Source of the DNA: a virus
Length of the DNA: 28,380 nt
Direction: 5' to 3' (one strand)
Virus record (IMG/VR): IMGVR_UViG_3300010885_021549
Coordinates: 1-28,380 of that record
The notes under the pieces were generated by a model. It did not search any database and had not been told where the DNA came from. It was given only the letters and a program-made list of their open reading frames with translations. The translations under genes and the position numbers were made by a program. Each line of letters begins with the position of its first letter. The first letter of the stretch is position 1. This document shows positions 27,287-28,380 of the stretch, one piece after another.

Positions 27287-28380
27287 ATGAGCGCAAATAC
27301 TCCCTCTTTACTTAAATTAGTTGAACTTATACAGTTAGTTAGTCAAAATCATATGATGGTGGCTGACTTTCGTTTCGGTCCATTATGGAATAGAAATGCT
27401 TTAAGAGACTTAAAGGCACCTTATGTATGGTTAGAAGAAGCTGGTAGTAGAATTACTATGGGTAATGGCTCACATAAGACAGCTTTATATACCTTCAACC
27501 TTTATTGTATGGATAGAATACAAAAAGATGAAACTAACTATGACGAAATCTTATCCGATACAAAGTTTATATTAGATACAATCGTTACTGAATTAGATCA
27601 ACATCCTTTATTTGTGGCGTTGGGTTTATCTTTTGATGCTAATAGTGATGTATCATTTGAACCTGTATATGAAGAAACAGATACTAATTCAAATGGACAC
27701 TCTTGTTCTATTACATTAAGATATCCTATTAGATATACACCTTGTAATGTACCTATTAAACCATTAGACGGTATAACATATTCATTAAATAATAATGTTT
27801 ACAATTATCAAATCAGTGGTGCAACTGGTCCACAAGGACCACAGGGTCCTCAAGGATATAATGGCTCAGATGGTGTTCAAGGTCCTCAAGGTGTTCAAGG
27901 TTCAAATGGTAATCAAGGCTCACAAGGACAAGGATTTACATATCAAGGCAATTGGATAGACACAACAACATATAATCCATATGATGTAGTAACATATCTG
28001 GGTTCAACATATATAACACCAACTATTAATATAAATAGTATACCTGTTTATGATAATTCTAATCCAGATTGGTATTTATTTACAAGTATAGGCGCTCAAG
28101 GCGCTCAAGGTGATATGGGTCCACAAGGTTTCCAAGGTGTACAGGGTGTTCAAGGTCCACAAGGTGTACAAGGTGTACAAGGTGTTCAGGGTATTCAAGG
28201 TGCTACTGGCTCAACTGGTGCTACTGGCTCACAGGGTCCACAAGGTGTACAAGGTACACAAGGTGTTCAGGGTGTTAAAGGTGCTACTGGCTCAACTGGT
28301 GCTACTGGCTCACAGGGTCCACAAGGCCCACAGGGTGTCCAGGGTATTCAAGGAGCACAAGGCTTCCAAGGTGCTACTGG
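27287..28380 (+). CDS. Tail-terminator-like domain fused to a collagen-like fibre (3' truncated by window edge)
   Basis: The frame is open from ATG 27287 to the window end (364 codons plus 2 nt, no stop). Residues 1-175 look like a small tail-terminator-like or adaptor fold (ADFRFGPLWNRNAL, then EILSDTKFILDTIVTEL and a SCSITLRYPIRYTPC strand). Residues 178-216 and 269-364 are Gly-X-Y repeats rich in Pro, Gln and Val (GPQGVQG). Residues 217-268 resemble a CBM5/12-type module (GNWIDTTTYNPYDVVTYLGS, ending NPDWYLF), which often binds carbohydrate. The whole looks like a fibre anchored at the tail and used for attachment. Probable C-terminus: bases 1-201. Confidence 0.8.
   Translation, partial: MSANTPSLLKLVELIQLVSQNHMMVADFRFGPLWNRNALRDLKAPYVWLEEAGSRITMGNGSHKTALYTFNLYCMDRIQKDETNYDEILSDTKFILDTIVTELDQHPLFVALGLSFDANSDVSFEPVYEETDTNSNGHSCSITLRYPIRYTPCNVPIKPLDGITYSLNNNVYNYQISGATGPQGPQGPQGYNGSDGVQGPQGVQGSNGNQGSQGQGFTYQGNWIDTTTYNPYDVVTYLGSTYITPTININSIPVYDNSNPDWYLFTSIGAQGAQGDMGPQGFQGVQGVQGPQGVQGVQGVQGIQGATGSTGATGSQGPQGVQGTQGVQGVKGATGSTGATGSQGPQGPQGVQGIQGAQGFQGAT
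28199..28326 (+). repeat. Direct repeat of 47 nt within the collagen-like region
   Basis: A 47-nt block (28199-28245) recurs exactly at 28280-28326, a period of 81 nt (27 residues, nine triplets). It encodes GATGSTGATGSQGPQG. Such repeats allow slippage and recombination and can change fibre length. They also complicate assembly, which may be why the window breaks here. Confidence 0.85.

Noticed and set aside
1-28380. Integrase, repressor or attachment site
   Set aside because: No tyrosine or serine recombinase motif and no repressor-like helix-turn-helix gene was seen, so lysogeny cannot be argued from this window.

Overview
This window is bacteriophage DNA. It is AT-rich and gene-dense, and it carries a recognisable tailed-phage set: both terminase subunits, portal, adaptor, HK97-like capsid protein with protease and scaffold candidate, tail tube, tape measure, tail-tip proteins, fibre, holin and lysozyme. 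Several signs point to a Bacteroidetes host. Start codons follow A/T-rich leaders with almost no Shine-Dalgarno signal. One gene has a textbook Bacteroidetes promoter (TTTTG, 19 nt, TATCTTTG). The structural proteins resemble families I associate with phages of that phylum. None of the stop codons I read was TAG. The host assignment is inference.

Layout. Genes form two blocks. A rightward block runs from 23525 to the right edge and from the left edge to 17985. A leftward block runs from 23100 down to 18058. They diverge from a 424-nt intergenic region (23101-23524) and converge on a bidirectional terminator (18023-18055). The right edge breaks inside a collagen-like fibre gene, and the left edge starts with a few Gly-X-Y-like residues followed by a fibre-like C-terminus. 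Together this suggests a nearly complete circular or circularly permuted genome opened inside the fibre gene. The edges do not join in frame directly; 1 nt (modulo 3) is missing.

Rightward block, in transcription order: a probable PD-(D/E)XK-like protein, a run of small unknown genes, TerS, TerL, a tail-terminator-like/collagen fusion, an ATP-grasp ligase-like protein, a tail-completion protein, two tail-tip proteins, tape measure, two overlapping tail chaperone reading frames that probably need a -1 frameshift, a capsid protease fused to a HAD-like domain, scaffold, major capsid, tail tube, small genes with a collapsed GIY-YIG endonuclease, a virion protein, portal, adaptor, an HExxE protein and a holin. 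The tail-before-head order is unlike the usual siphovirus order.

Leftward block: a divergent polymerase-like protein with an N-terminal winged-helix-like region, an HNH endonuclease, small zinc-ribbon proteins, a beta-class DNA methyltransferase, a T4-type lysozyme and tiny genes. It ends with a lipoprotein that has its own host-type promoter and terminator, like a moron. No other replication gene, integrase or repressor is recognisable.

Most unusual points: the small polymerase-like protein, a 23-30 nt element present three times (two direct copies in the divergent intergenic region, one inverted copy at 1614-1643), the repeated AGAATATAATATATAT leader motif, the protease-HAD fusion, and the autonomous lipoprotein cassette.
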